A stretch of 64,000 nucleotides of DNA from Pelagerythrobacter rhizovicinus (GTDB lineage Bacteria; Pseudomonadota; Alphaproteobacteria; Sphingomonadales; Sphingomonadaceae), in NCBI RefSeq assembly GCF_004135625.1, contig NZ_SDPV01000002.1:310001-374000 (forward strand), read 5' to 3'. Shown here one piece after another: positions 47,079 through 56,401 of this stretch. The position numbers and the translations under genes are program-made. Under the pieces are notes generated by a model. The model was not told the origin of the DNA, searched no databases, and worked only from the letters and a program-made list of their open reading frames with translations. Each line of letters starts with the position of its first letter. Positions within the stretch are counted from its first letter, which is position 1.

Positions 47079-48368
47079 ATGGCCATCGCACCGGAAGTCT
47101 CGTCGAGCACCGATCCCAATCCGGTGGAGGAGGCGGGCCAGCATGTCGATGCGCCCGGATTGCAGTACTTTGTTTTTGGCCTGTTCTTCATCTTCGGAGG
47201 CATCACCTCGCTCAACGACGTGATCATTCCCAAGCTGAAAGAGCTGTTTACGCTCAGCTACTTCGAAGCCTCGCTGGTTCAGGTCTGGTTCTTCATAGCT
47301 TACGCGGTGGTGGGCATTCCGGGGGCGAAACTGGTCAAGAAGATCGGCTACATGCGCGGCGCGGTCGCCGGGCTGATCGCCATGATCGTGGGCTGCCTGC
47401 TCTTCATCCCGGCGAGTCAGTCCGCCGTCTTCGCCTTCTTCCTCGTGGCATACTTCGTGCTCGCGACAGGCGTGGTGCTCGTGCAGATCGTCGCCAACCC
47501 GCTGATCAGCCTGCTGGGGCCGCCTAGGACGGCACACAGCCGGCTCACGTTCGCACAGGGGTTCAATTCGCTCGGCACGACCATCTTTCCGTATTTCGGA
47601 TCGATCCTGATCCTTGGCAGTCTCGCGACCGTCACCGCCGCCGAACTCTCGGGTGCGGAGCTGACCGCCTACCGCCAGGCCGAATCGCAGGCGATCGTCC
47701 ACGGCTACCTCGGCCTCGCCGCAGCAATCGCAGTCGTTGCATTCGTCGTCTGGCTGTTCCGCAACCGCCTCAAGGGCGAGCGCCACGAGCCGACGAGCCT
47801 GGTCGAGGGCCTCGCCCTGCTCAAGCGCCCGCGTTTCGGCTACGGCGCCGCATGCATTTTCCTCTACGTCGGCGCGGAAGTTGCGATCGGCAGCTTTATC
47901 GTCAACTACCTGATGCAGGCGGATGTGCTTGCGGCACCCGAACAGGAAGCTGGCAAGCTGATCTCACTCTACTGGGGCGGCGCATTGGTAGGACGCTTCA
48001 TCGGCTCGGGGCTGCTGCGCGTGATCAACCCGGGCCTGTTGCTCGCCACTTTCGCCAGTGGCGCGATCGTGCTGATCGCGATCTCCATGAGCACGACGGG
48101 GACCGTATCGGGGTACTCGCTGCTCGCAATCGGGCTGATGAACTCGATCATGTTCCCGACGATCTTCACGCTCGCTTGCGAGAAGCTCGGCGCGCGCGCG
48201 GCGGACGGCTCGGGTATCATCAACGTGGCGATCGCCGGCGGTGCGGTGATCCCGGCACTCTATGGCGCACTCGCCGATGCGACGAGCCTCGCTGCCGCCT
48301 TGATGCTGCCCGCGCTCTGCTACGCGATTATCGCCGGGTTCGGGATCTTCGCCCGACGTCCGGCGTGA
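47079..48368 (+). CDS. MFS sugar transporter (FucP/GluP type)
   Basis: The 429-residue inner-membrane carrier has 12 helices and family stretches FFIFGGITSLNDVIIP, GYMRGAV, VQIVANPLISLLG and FAQGFNSLGT. These are typical of H+-coupled fucose, glucose and galactose carriers of the FHS group. It would take up the monosaccharide made in the periplasm by GH3. ATG 47079 follows GGGAGGA. It has its own operator copy, so it is probably a separate transcription unit in the LacI regulon. Confidence 0.92.
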   Translation: MAIAPEVSSSTDPNPVEEAGQHVDAPGLQYFVFGLFFIFGGITSLNDVIIPKLKELFTLSYFEASLVQVWFFIAYAVVGIPGAKLVKKIGYMRGAVAGLIAMIVGCLLFIPASQSAVFAFFLVAYFVLATGVVLVQIVANPLISLLGPPRTAHSRLTFAQGFNSLGTTIFPYFGSILILGSLATVTAAELSGAELTAYRQAESQAIVHGYLGLAAAIAVVAFVVWLFRNRLKGERHEPTSLVEGLALLKRPRFGYGAACIFLYVGAEVAIGSFIVNYLMQADVLAAPEQEAGKLISLYWGGALVGRFIGSGLLRVINPGLLLATFASGAIVLIAISMSTTGTVSGYSLLAIGLMNSIMFPTIFTLACEKLGARAADGSGIINVAIAGGAVIPALYGALADATSLAAALMLPALCYAIIAGFGIFARRPA

Positions 48369-48372
48369 CGCG

Positions 48373-48406
48373 AGGCCCGGCCGATGGTCAGCCGCCGGCC
48401 GGGCCT
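48373..48406. terminator. Bidirectional terminator between MFS and tetR
   Basis: AGGCCCGGCCG and CGGCCGGGCCT form a perfect 11-bp stem with a 12-base loop. It starts 5 bases after the MFS stop and its right arm touches the tetR stop. ATTCTTCG follows on the plus strand. Confidence 0.65.
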
Positions 48407-49019
48407 ATTCTTCGAGGCCCGCGCCTCGCAGGAAGAACTCGATGCGGGCGGCAATGCGCTCTGCCGAGGGGCGCGCGACGACGCCATGGCTGATGGCGTC
48501 GGTCTGCATGTCGCTGACCATCAGGCCTAGGAACACCTCCGCCAGCATGTCCGGCGGCCCGTGCAGGCGCACGCCCTGCGCCTCCCACCGTGCGAACATC
48601 TGCTCGAGGCCCTTGCGAGTATGCATGGCCGTCGTTTCGAAGAAGCGGCGCGCGAAGTCGGCATCCTCGATGCTGCGCGCAATGACGATGCGGACGAGCG
48701 CGACGTCCTTGGGATCGAGAAAGCGCTCATAGAGAACTGCGGCAAGCCGGCGCAGGGTGTTCGCGGGGCTGGCGCCACAATCCGCAAATTCCCTTATCAG
48801 GTTCTCGCCCGACACGGCCTTGTCGAAGACCACCGCATCAAGCAGCCCCTCTTTGTTGCCGAACAGCTTGTAGACGGTCGCGAGCGAGCCGCCGGCGCGT
48901 TCAACAATTTGGCCGAGCGTCGTACGTTCGAAACCCTGTTCGGTGAACAGGGCTCGCGCAGCATCCATGATCGCACGGCGGCGGCGGTCGAGCCGGTCGC
49001 ATTCGAATTCATCGTTCAT
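48405..49019 (-). CDS. TetR family repressor of the RND operon
   Basis: The 204-residue regulator has an N-terminal TetR helix-turn-helix (IMDAARALFTEQGFERTTLG, then ATVYKLFGNKEGL) and a helical ligand domain of the AcrR C-terminal type. It is divergent from the efflux operon, with a perfect inverted repeat between, so it probably represses that operon and is relieved by a pump substrate. ATG 49019 gives the family length; the open frame to 49811 is shadow. Confidence 0.92.
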   Translation of the reverse strand: MNDEFECDRLDRRRRAIMDAARALFTEQGFERTTLGQIVERAGGSLATVYKLFGNKEGLLDAVVFDKAVSGENLIREFADCGASPANTLRRLAAVLYERFLDPKDVALVRIVIARSIEDADFARRFFETTAMHTRKGLEQMFARWEAQGVRLHGPPDMLAEVFLGLMVSDMQTDAISHGVVARPSAERIAARIEFFLRGAGLEE

Positions 49020-49043
49020 CGCCGCAAGGCTCCACGATAACGG

Positions 49044-49075
49044 CTTGCATGACAATCGTGTAATGGATATTACAC
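49044..49075 (+). promoter_or_regulatory. RND operon promoter with TetR operator
   Basis: The operator is GTGTAATGGATATTACAC at 49058-49075: 7-bp perfect arms with a 4-base centre. A promoter fits over it: TTGCAT, 17 bases, then TATTAC as -10, whose bases lie inside the right arm. A bound repressor would block RNA polymerase. The tetR start is about 40 bases to the left. Confidence 0.75.
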
Positions 49076-49112
49076 CTTCGCACCTGCACAATTCTGCCTG
49101 AGAGTCCTTCCG

Positions 49113-50270
49113 ATGAAGCGCATCCTCGCCGGTATGTTCGCCAGCCTTCTGCTCGCTGCCTGCTCCGGCTCCGAGGAGCCGCCGGCGCCGCAAGCAGTTC
49201 CCGTAAAGGCCGTCACCGTGGCGAACCAGTCGATACCCAATGTGATCGAGCTGCCAGGGCGAGTGGAACCCGTGCGCGAGGCGGAGGTGCGCGCGCGCGT
49301 GACCGGGATCGTCCAGCAGCGGCTTTACCAGGAAGGCACCAACGTCTCGGCAGGCCAGCCGCTGTTCCGCATAGATCCACGCGAGCTGCGCGCCGCTCGC
49401 GCACAAACCCAGGCCAGTCTCGAACGCGCACGCGCCACCGCGGCGAATGCCCGGGCGGTGGTCGAGCGCTATCGCCCGCTGGTGGCCGAGAATGCGATCA
49501 GCCAGCAGGAATACGATGCCGCGCTTGCCGCCTCGCGCGAGGCCGATGCCAATGTCGCGCAGATCCGCGCTCAGCTCGAGGCAGCCTCGCTCCAGCTCGG
49601 GTACACCACGGTGCGAGCCCCGATCGCCGGGCGGGCCGGCCGGGCCCAGGTGACCGAAGGTGCGCTGGTCAGCCAGCCGGAAGGCACCTTGATGACCCGC
49701 ATTGAGCAGATTTCCCCGGTCTATGTCAGCTTCGCCCAGTCCGCGAGCGAGGTCCTTGCGCTGCGCCGTGCCGTCGCCGCCGGCGATATCGAACTCGATG
49801 AGAACGACCACATCGAAGTACGCCTGAGGTTCAGCGACGGCACCGAATATCCGGTCCCCGGCTACATCGATTTCCGCGGCTTCTCGGTTGACGAAGAAAC
49901 GGGCACGGTCGAGCTGCGTGCCGAATTTCCCAATCCTTCAGGGCTGCTCCTGCCGGGCGAGTTCGTCCGCGCGCAGATTTTCGCCGGGCAGGTGAACCAG
50001 GGGATCGCGGTGCCACAGCGGGCTGTGACGATCAACGAGAACGGCGGCTCGGTCTTCGTCATCGACGACAAGGGGCTGGCCGCGCTGCGGCCCGTGGAAC
50101 TCGGGGCTATGGTCGACGGACGCTGGATCATCGAGAGCGGGCTAAGACCTGGCGACGTTGTGATCACCAGCAACCTGCAGAAGATCCAGCCGGGTATGCC
50201 TGTCGAGCGCCTCAAGGACACGGCAAACGGCAAGGCCCCTCCCAAGAACGCCGGCAGCAAGGCGCGCTGA
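49113..50270 (+). CDS. RND efflux periplasmic adaptor (membrane fusion) lipoprotein
   Basis: The 385-residue adaptor has a lipobox LAAC (C17), two half lipoyl stretches (VRARVTGIVQQRLYQEG and TVRAPIAGRAGRA) around a coiled-coil hairpin (about 95-165), and beta-barrel and membrane-proximal domains with the conserved VVITSNLQKIQPGMPV end. It links the pump to the outer-membrane factor. The pump gene begins 3 bases on. Confidence 0.95.
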   Translation: MKRILAGMFASLLLAACSGSEEPPAPQAVPVKAVTVANQSIPNVIELPGRVEPVREAEVRARVTGIVQQRLYQEGTNVSAGQPLFRIDPRELRAARAQTQASLERARATAANARAVVERYRPLVAENAISQQEYDAALAASREADANVAQIRAQLEAASLQLGYTTVRAPIAGRAGRAQVTEGALVSQPEGTLMTRIEQISPVYVSFAQSASEVLALRRAVAAGDIELDENDHIEVRLRFSDGTEYPVPGYIDFRGFSVDEETGTVELRAEFPNPSGLLLPGEFVRAQIFAGQVNQGIAVPQRAVTINENGGSVFVIDDKGLAALRPVELGAMVDGRWIIESGLRPGDVVITSNLQKIQPGMPVERLKDTANGKAPPKNAGSKAR

Positions 50271-50273
50271 GCC

Positions 50274-53200
50274 ATGGCGCAGTTCTTCATCAACCGGCCG
50301 GTCTTCGCATGGGCCGTGGCACTCAGTATCCTGCTCGCCGGGCTGATGGCGCTGCGCGCACTGCCGGTGGAGCAATATCCAGAGGTCGCCCCGCCGTCGC
50401 TCGCTATCAACGTGGTCTATCCCGGCGCCGACGCGGAAACGCTCGAGAAGAACGTCACCCAGGTAATTGAGCAGCAGCTCAACGGGGTCGAGGGCTTCCT
50501 CTACATGTCCTCCTCCAGCATGTCGAACGGCACTGCCAGCATCACGCTGACGTTCGAGGCAGGCACCGACATCGACATCGCGCAAACCGAGGTGCAGAAC
50601 CGCCTGAGCACGGTCGAGGCGCGCCTGCCCGAGGAAGTCCGACGCCAGGGCATCACCGTTCGGCAAGCGAATGACGCCTTCTTGATGATCGTGGCCCTGA
50701 CATCGGAAAGCGGCAGCCTCGACAGCACCGACCTGGGCAACATCGCCACCAATCAGGTGATCGATGAATTGCGCCGCGTGCCCGGCGTGGGCGACGTGAT
50801 GCTGTTCGGATCGCAATACGCGATGCGCATCTGGCTCGATCCTGACGCGCTGGCATCGTACAATCTTTCGCCCAGCAACGTGCTCGCCGCGATTCGCGAG
50901 CAGAACGCCCAGACCCCGGGCGGCGCGCTGGGGGCGATGCCGCTGGTCGACGGGCAGCAGATCAACGCCACGATCTCGACCGAGGGCCGCTTCACGACTG
51001 CTGAGGAATTCGAGAACATCATCCTGCGCGCCAACTCGGGCGCGGCCGTGGTGCGCCTCGGCGAAGTCGCCCGCGTCGAGATCGGCGCACAGAGCTATGC
51101 CACCTCAACGACGCTGAACGGCCGCCCCATGGCCGGAATGGCGGTGCAGCTCGCCACCGGGGCCAACGCGCTGGAGGCGGCCGAGGGTGTCAAGCAACGG
51201 CTGGAGGAAATCGCGCCCAGTCTGCCCGGTGATACGGCCTGGTCGATCCCGTACGACACCACGCCGTTCGTTCAGGCATCGATCGAGGAAGTGGCCAAGA
51301 CGCTGATCGAAGCCATGGTCCTCGTGTTCCTCGTCATGTTCCTGTTCCTGCAGAACTGGCGCGCCACGCTGATTCCTACGCTCGTCGTCCCGATCGCCCT
51401 GGCCGGAGCATGCCTGGGCCTGTGGATGCTGGGCTTTTCGATCAACGTGCTGTCGCTGTTCGGCATGGTGCTCGCCATCGGTATCCTGGTCGACGACGCG
51501 ATCGTGGTGATCGAGAACGTCGAGCGGATCATGCGCGAGGAAGGGCTTCCGCCGCTGCAGGCGACGCGCAAGGCAATGAAGCAGATCACCGGTGCGATCA
51601 TCGGGATCACGCTGGTGCTGGTTGCGGTGTTCGTGCCGATGGCGTTCTTCCCCGGCTCCACCGGTGGAATCTATCGCCAGTTCTCGGTCACGCTGGCGAT
51701 CTCGATCTTCTTCTCCGCCTTCCTCGCGCTCTCGCTGACGCCGGCGCTGTGCGCCACGTTCCTCAAGCCCATGCACGCTCACGACGGGGAGCCGGAGGTA
51801 GACGAGGAGGCCGAGGCGCAGCCTGGCTGGCGCGGCGCCCTTGCCCGAGGGCGCAGAAGAATTGCGCGCTTTTTCACCGGCTTCAACCGCTGGTTCGCGG
51901 ACATGACGGACAAGTACGGCCGCGCCAACGACAAGGTTCTGTCGCGTCCGATGCGTGCCTTTGCGGTGTTCCTCGCCCTGGGCGCGGTCACCCTGCTGCT
52001 CTTCATGCGTCTGCCCACCGCCTTCCTCCCGACCGAGGATCAGGGCTATCTCATCACCGCGGTCCAGGCCCCGCCCGGCGCGACGCAGGAGCGTACCGAC
52101 GAGGCGCTGGAGCCGATCGTCGACTTCTGGATGGCGCAGGAAGAGCTCGAAAACCTCGTGGTCGTGCGCGGCTTCAGCTTCTTCGGGCAGGGGCAGAACA
52201 ACGCCATCATGTTTGCTCCCTTCAAGCCGTGGGAGGAACGCACCGCCTCCGAAAGCAGCGCCGAAGCGATCCTGGAACGCGCCATGGGCGAATTCATGCA
52301 AGTCGACGGGGCCATGGCCTTCGTCATCCAGCCGCCCTCGATCCAGTCTTTGGGCACGGCGAGCGGGTTCACCTTCAAGCTGCAGGATCGCGGCGGTCTG
52401 GGGCGCGAGGCGCTGATGAACGCCCGCAATCAGCTTCTCGGCATGGCTTCGCAGAGCCCGCTGATCGCCAACCTGCGGCCCGAAGACCAGGGGCCGAGCC
52501 CCGAACTCGAAATCGAAATCGACCGGGTCCAGGCACGCGCGCTCGGGCTCTCGCTGGCCGATGTCAATGCAGCGCTGTCGATCACCTTCGGCTCCGCCTA
52601 CGCGAACGATTTCAACCGCGAGGGACGCGTGTTGCAGGTGCTCGTCCAGGCCGATGCGCCCTACCGCATGACGCCCGACGACGTGCTGGCGCTTCGCATA
52701 CCCAACCAGCAAGGCGAGCTGGTACCCTTCAGCGCGTTCGCCGAGGTCGACTGGTCGGCGGCGCCTGCCAGCCTGTCGCGCTATAACGGCTACCCTGCGA
52801 TGACCTTGTCGGGCACGGCCGCACCGGGTGAATCGTCCGGCGCCGCGCTGGCGGAAATGGAACGGTTGGCGAGCCAGTTGCCGCAGGGCATCGGGTATGA
52901 ATGGACCGGCATCTCGTTCGAGGAAAAGCAGGCCGGGGGACAGATCGGGATGCTGCTTGGCCTGTCGGTCGTGGTGGTCTTCCTCGTGCTCGCCGCGCTT
53001 TACGAAAGCTGGGCTGTGCCGCTGGCCGTGTTGCTGATCGTGCCGATGGGCGTCCTTGGCGCGGTGCTGTTCTCGATGCTCCGCGGCCTTTCGGCGGACG
53101 TGTACTTCAACGTCGGGCTCATCACGATCATCGGACTTGCCGCGAAGAACGCCATCCTGATCGTCGAATTCGCGATCGAGGAGGAAGAACTCGGCAAGCG

Positions 53201-53501
53201 GCGGATCGACGCGGTCAAGGCCGCCGCGCGCCTGCGCCTGCGGCCGATCATCATGACCTCGCTCGCCTTCACCATGGGCATGGTGCCGCTGGTGCTGGCA
53301 AGCGGCGCGGGCGCCGCCAGCCGCATTGCGGTCGGCACCGGTGTGATGGGCGGGATGATTGCCGCGACCCTGCTTGGCATCTTCCTTATCCCGATGCTCT
53401 ACCTGCTCGTGAGGCGAAACATCAGCCGCAGGCAACCCACCGCCGCGGGCCATATCGAGGAAACGCCCGCACCGCCCATCGGTGAGGAGCCGGCGCGATG
53501 A
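50274..53501 (+). CDS. RND family multidrug efflux pump (HAE1)
   Basis: The 1075-residue inner-membrane pump has the AcrB layout: 12 helices with two large periplasmic loops, the N-terminal FINRPVFAWAVAL, the proton-relay Asp pair in ILVDDAIVVIENVER and the Lys in GLAAKNAILIVEFA. It should drive drug export by the proton gradient. A cytoplasmic loop of about 50 residues near 500-550 is rich in acidic and then basic residues and is longer than in AcrB. It overlaps the outer-membrane factor gene by 4 bases. Confidence 0.95.
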   Translation: MAQFFINRPVFAWAVALSILLAGLMALRALPVEQYPEVAPPSLAINVVYPGADAETLEKNVTQVIEQQLNGVEGFLYMSSSSMSNGTASITLTFEAGTDIDIAQTEVQNRLSTVEARLPEEVRRQGITVRQANDAFLMIVALTSESGSLDSTDLGNIATNQVIDELRRVPGVGDVMLFGSQYAMRIWLDPDALASYNLSPSNVLAAIREQNAQTPGGALGAMPLVDGQQINATISTEGRFTTAEEFENIILRANSGAAVVRLGEVARVEIGAQSYATSTTLNGRPMAGMAVQLATGANALEAAEGVKQRLEEIAPSLPGDTAWSIPYDTTPFVQASIEEVAKTLIEAMVLVFLVMFLFLQNWRATLIPTLVVPIALAGACLGLWMLGFSINVLSLFGMVLAIGILVDDAIVVIENVERIMREEGLPPLQATRKAMKQITGAIIGITLVLVAVFVPMAFFPGSTGGIYRQFSVTLAISIFFSAFLALSLTPALCATFLKPMHAHDGEPEVDEEAEAQPGWRGALARGRRRIARFFTGFNRWFADMTDKYGRANDKVLSRPMRAFAVFLALGAVTLLLFMRLPTAFLPTEDQGYLITAVQAPPGATQERTDEALEPIVDFWMAQEELENLVVVRGFSFFGQGQNNAIMFAPFKPWEERTASESSAEAILERAMGEFMQVDGAMAFVIQPPSIQSLGTASGFTFKLQDRGGLGREALMNARNQLLGMASQSPLIANLRPEDQGPSPELEIEIDRVQARALGLSLADVNAALSITFGSAYANDFNREGRVLQVLVQADAPYRMTPDDVLALRIPNQQGELVPFSAFAEVDWSAAPASLSRYNGYPAMTLSGTAAPGESSGAALAEMERLASQLPQGIGYEWTGISFEEKQAGGQIGMLLGLSVVVVFLVLAALYESWAVPLAVLLIVPMGVLGAVLFSMLRGLSADVYFNVGLITIIGLAAKNAILIVEFAIEEEELGKRRIDAVKAAARLRLRPIIMTSLAFTMGMVPLVLASGAGAASRIAVGTGVMGGMIAATLLGIFLIPMLYLLVRRNISRRQPTAAGHIEETPAPPIGEEPAR

Positions 53502-54964
53502 AACGACTGATCGCTATCGCCGCGCTCTCGACCGCGCTCGCAGGCTGCGCCAATTTCGCGCCCGAGCACACACGGCCCGAGTTGGCAGTCACCCCCGCCT
53601 ATGATGGCGAGTTGCAGCCCGACGGCACGGTTGTGGCTTCGCAGCTCTCCTACCGCGACTGGTTCCTCGACCCGCGGCTCGAAAGGCTCATTGCAAGCGC
53701 GCTGGAAAACAACCGCGACCTCGTCGCGGCGACGGCGCGGATCGAGCAGGCCCGCGCCCGCTACCGCATCCAGGACAGTCGCAGGCTGCCCACGGTAGTC
53801 GCGGACGCCAGCGGGGTGCGCACGCGCCAGTCGCTCTCCGGCAATCCCACCCTCGGCGGAGTTGGCCGCGAGGAAGGTGCCGACGGGCCCGCTTCGGTGA
53901 CCTACAACCGATTTCAGGTGGGCGTCGGCATCAGCGCCTTCGAACTCGATTTCTGGGGCCGTATCACGAACCTGAGCGAAGCGGCACGCGCCGAGTACCT
54001 CTCGACCATCGCCGCTCAGCGCGCGTTCTATCTCTCGCTGATCGCCGATACCGCCAACACGTACTTCGAGATCATCGAGACCGAAGAGCAAGTCGCGCTG
54101 GCGGAGGCGACGGCGCAATCCCGCCGCGAAGGCCTGCGGATCGCGCGCCTCCGACTTGATTCCGGGGTGACCTCCGCCCTGCCCTACCGACAGGCTGAAA
54201 CGCTGCTGACGCAGGCCGAGCAGCAGCTCGCGGCCGAGCGGCTGGCGCTCGCGCAGCTCCGCAACCAGCTTGCGGTGCTCGTGGGCGGAACCGTTCCTCA
54301 GGATCTTCCGCAGGGCCTGACCCTTGCCGCACAGGCCGACGAACAGCGACTTGCTGCGGGGCTGCCGTCGGATCTCCTGCTCGCCCGTCCCGATATCATT
54401 GCCGCGGAGGAGCAGCTCCGCGCGGCGCGCGCCAACATCGGCGCGGCGCGGGCGGCGTTCTTCCCGACGATCTCGCTCACCGGCAACGCGGGTTTCAGCT
54501 CCGACAGCCTCGGCGGTCTGTTCGGTTCGGATGGGCTGGGCTGGAGCTTCGGCCCCACTATCAGCCTGCCGATCTTCGACTGGGGCGCACGCGAGGCCGA
54601 TCTCGACCTCGCCCGCGCGCTGGAAGTGGAGCAGGTCGCCAACTACGACCGCACGGTCCAGACGGCGTTCCGCGAAGTGGCCGACGCGCTCGCCGGGCGG
54701 CGCTATCTCGCAGAGCAGGTCGAAACGCTCGAACGCGCGCTCGCGGCGCAGGAGAAGATCGCCCGGATCGCCCGCCTGCGCTATCGGGAGGGCGTCGCCG
54801 ACTATCTCGAAGTGCTCGATGCGGAGCGCAACCTGTTCAGCGCGCAGCAGCAGCTTCTCGCCACCCGCCGCGCCTGGCTGCAGAACCGCGCCACGCTGTT
54901 CGTCGCCCTCGGCGGTGGATTCGAGCAGGACGACCGCGCCGCGCCGGGGGCGGTGGAGGAATAG
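53498..54964 (+). CDS. Outer-membrane efflux lipoprotein (OprM/NodT family)
   Basis: The 488-residue lipoprotein (lipobox LAGC, C17) has the two repeats of coiled-coil helices and beta strands of TolC-type channels, with AFELDFWGR and LLARPDIIAAEEQLRAA, the family hallmarks. It completes the tripartite pump. ATG 53498 overlaps the pump stop as ATGA. Confidence 0.95.
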   Translation: MKRLIAIAALSTALAGCANFAPEHTRPELAVTPAYDGELQPDGTVVASQLSYRDWFLDPRLERLIASALENNRDLVAATARIEQARARYRIQDSRRLPTVVADASGVRTRQSLSGNPTLGGVGREEGADGPASVTYNRFQVGVGISAFELDFWGRITNLSEAARAEYLSTIAAQRAFYLSLIADTANTYFEIIETEEQVALAEATAQSRREGLRIARLRLDSGVTSALPYRQAETLLTQAEQQLAAERLALAQLRNQLAVLVGGTVPQDLPQGLTLAAQADEQRLAAGLPSDLLLARPDIIAAEEQLRAARANIGAARAAFFPTISLTGNAGFSSDSLGGLFGSDGLGWSFGPTISLPIFDWGAREADLDLARALEVEQVANYDRTVQTAFREVADALAGRRYLAEQVETLERALAAQEKIARIARLRYREGVADYLEVLDAERNLFSAQQQLLATRRAWLQNRATLFVALGGGFEQDDRAAPGAVEE

Positions 54965-55061
54965 CGCCTCCACTGGTGGACGCGATGGCCGGCGCTGCTG
55001 TTCCAAAGCCGAAACGCGCCGCCGGTGACGGAGCCCCATTGCCCTGTCCGGCAGCAAGCCT

Positions 55062-55874
55062 ATGGGCCTGCGGATGGAGCTGACCTTCGAACTTGTCGCC
55101 TTTCTGATGGCGGTCGCCTTCCTGGCCGGAGCGGTGGACGCCATCGCGGGCGGAGGCGGATTGCTGACGCTTCCCGCACTTCTTGCCGCCGGAGCATCGC
55201 CAGCAGCGGCGCTCGGCACGAACAAGCTGCAAAGCACGTTCGGTGTGGCCACCGCCGTCATCACCTTCGCGCGGAAAGGCCGGATCGATCTGAGGCGGTT
55301 CGGCGGTCCGGCGATCGCCGCCTTCCTCGGTTCGGTCGGCGGGGCCTTCGTGCTGACGCGCATCGATCCGGAGTTTCTCTCCGGCCTGATCCCGGCGCTT
55401 CTGATCGCCATGGTCATCTACTATTCGCTCAAGCCCAACCTCAGCGACGAGGATCGGCACGTACGCGCCCGTCCGGTCCTGCTGCTCGCGGTGGCACTGG
55501 TGATCGGGTTCTACGACGGCTTCTTCGGTCCCGGCACCGGCTCGTTCCTGACCACTGCGCTGATCGCCGCGTTCGGCCTCGGCACCGTCAATGCGATCGC
55601 CCACACAAAACTGCTGAACTTCGCGAGCAACCTTGCGAGCCTGGTCGTGCTGCTCGCAGCCGGCGAGGTTCTGATCGTGCCCGGCCTGGCGATGGCGGTC
55701 GCAAGCGTTGCCGGCGGTTACGTCGGCGCGCACAGCGCCTTGCGCTTCGGCGGCAAGGCGGTGCGGCCGCTGCTGATCGTCATGTGCCTCGCTCTGACGG
55801 CGAAACTGCTCGCCGACCCGGCCAATCCACTCACCGCCGCCATTCTGGAATGGTGGGCGGGCGCAAGCCGATGA
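55062..55874 (+). CDS. TSUP (TauE/SafE) family transporter
   Basis: The 270-residue inner-membrane protein has about eight helices and the family pattern VDAIAGGGGLLTLPALLA, repeated in the second half as IGFYDGFFGPGTGSF. Members move sulfite, sulfoacetate or other organic anions. The substrate is unknown. ATG 55062 is used; ATG 55074 is possible. Neither has a strong ribosome site. It lies 97 bases after the efflux operon. Confidence 0.9.
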   Translation: MGLRMELTFELVAFLMAVAFLAGAVDAIAGGGGLLTLPALLAAGASPAAALGTNKLQSTFGVATAVITFARKGRIDLRRFGGPAIAAFLGSVGGAFVLTRIDPEFLSGLIPALLIAMVIYYSLKPNLSDEDRHVRARPVLLLAVALVIGFYDGFFGPGTGSFLTTALIAAFGLGTVNAIAHTKLLNFASNLASLVVLLAAGEVLIVPGLAMAVASVAGGYVGAHSALRFGGKAVRPLLIVMCLALTAKLLADPANPLTAAILEWWAGASR

Positions 55875-55916
55875 GCCGGTGACAGGGGCCGCCGCGGTGC
55901 TTATGGCGGGCGCCCG

Positions 55917-56330
55917 ATGAGCCAGTTGCGCGCCTCGATTCGCCGGTATCGCCATCTGGCGATCGTGCTGCTGGTGCTGGCGTTCTTCCTCAAGGCGGCG
56001 ATCCCCGCCGGCATGATGATCTCCAGCACGCCCGACAAGGTGCTGACGGTGACCGTCTGCACCGGGAGCGCGGGTGAGGTCGAGACGATCGCACTCACCG
56101 TGCCGGTGAATGCCGAAAAGGGCGCCGACCATCCGAGCGACGCAGCCAAGGCCGATCATTGCGCCTTCACCGGGCTCTCCAAGGCGGCGCTCGGCGGGGT
56201 CGATCCGATCCTGCTCGCCGCGGCAGTCGCGTTCATCCTCGTGCTCGGCCTTGCGCCGGTTCGCGCGGCACCCCTCGCACGTTTTCGCTACCTCCTGCCG
56301 CCTCTGCGCGGCCCTCCGGCAGCGGCCTGA
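55917..56330 (+). CDS. DUF2946-like protein, copper-locus associated
   Basis: The 137-residue protein has an N-terminal membrane helix (about 14-34), a periplasmic part with a DHCAF stretch, and a second hydrophobic stretch (about 97-115). It fits the DUF2946 group found next to copper genes in proteobacteria. Function is unknown; the His/Cys residues suggest metal contact. The next genes are PCu(A)C and SCO. Confidence 0.7.
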   Translation: MSQLRASIRRYRHLAIVLLVLAFFLKAAIPAGMMISSTPDKVLTVTVCTGSAGEVETIALTVPVNAEKGADHPSDAAKADHCAFTGLSKAALGGVDPILLAAAVAFILVLGLAPVRAAPLARFRYLLPPLRGPPAAA

Positions 56331-56401
56331 CGATCTGACCTGATCCTTTGGCCAACCTCCCCGCCGCGCGCTCGCGTGCCGGGCTGTCGGAGTAATCAAA
56401 C

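Noticed and set aside
51105-53453. 782-codon open frame antisense to the RND pump, and similar long antisense frames at 4937-6553, 19321-21621, 53399-55417 and 57614-59620
   Set aside because: They lie wholly opposite or across genes with clear families, have the Arg/Asp/His-rich composition of high-GC shadow frames, and lack recognisable domains.
54965-55061. TCCACTGGTGGA as a terminator after the efflux operon
   Set aside because: The arms are only five bases with a two-base loop and no T run, too weak to call.
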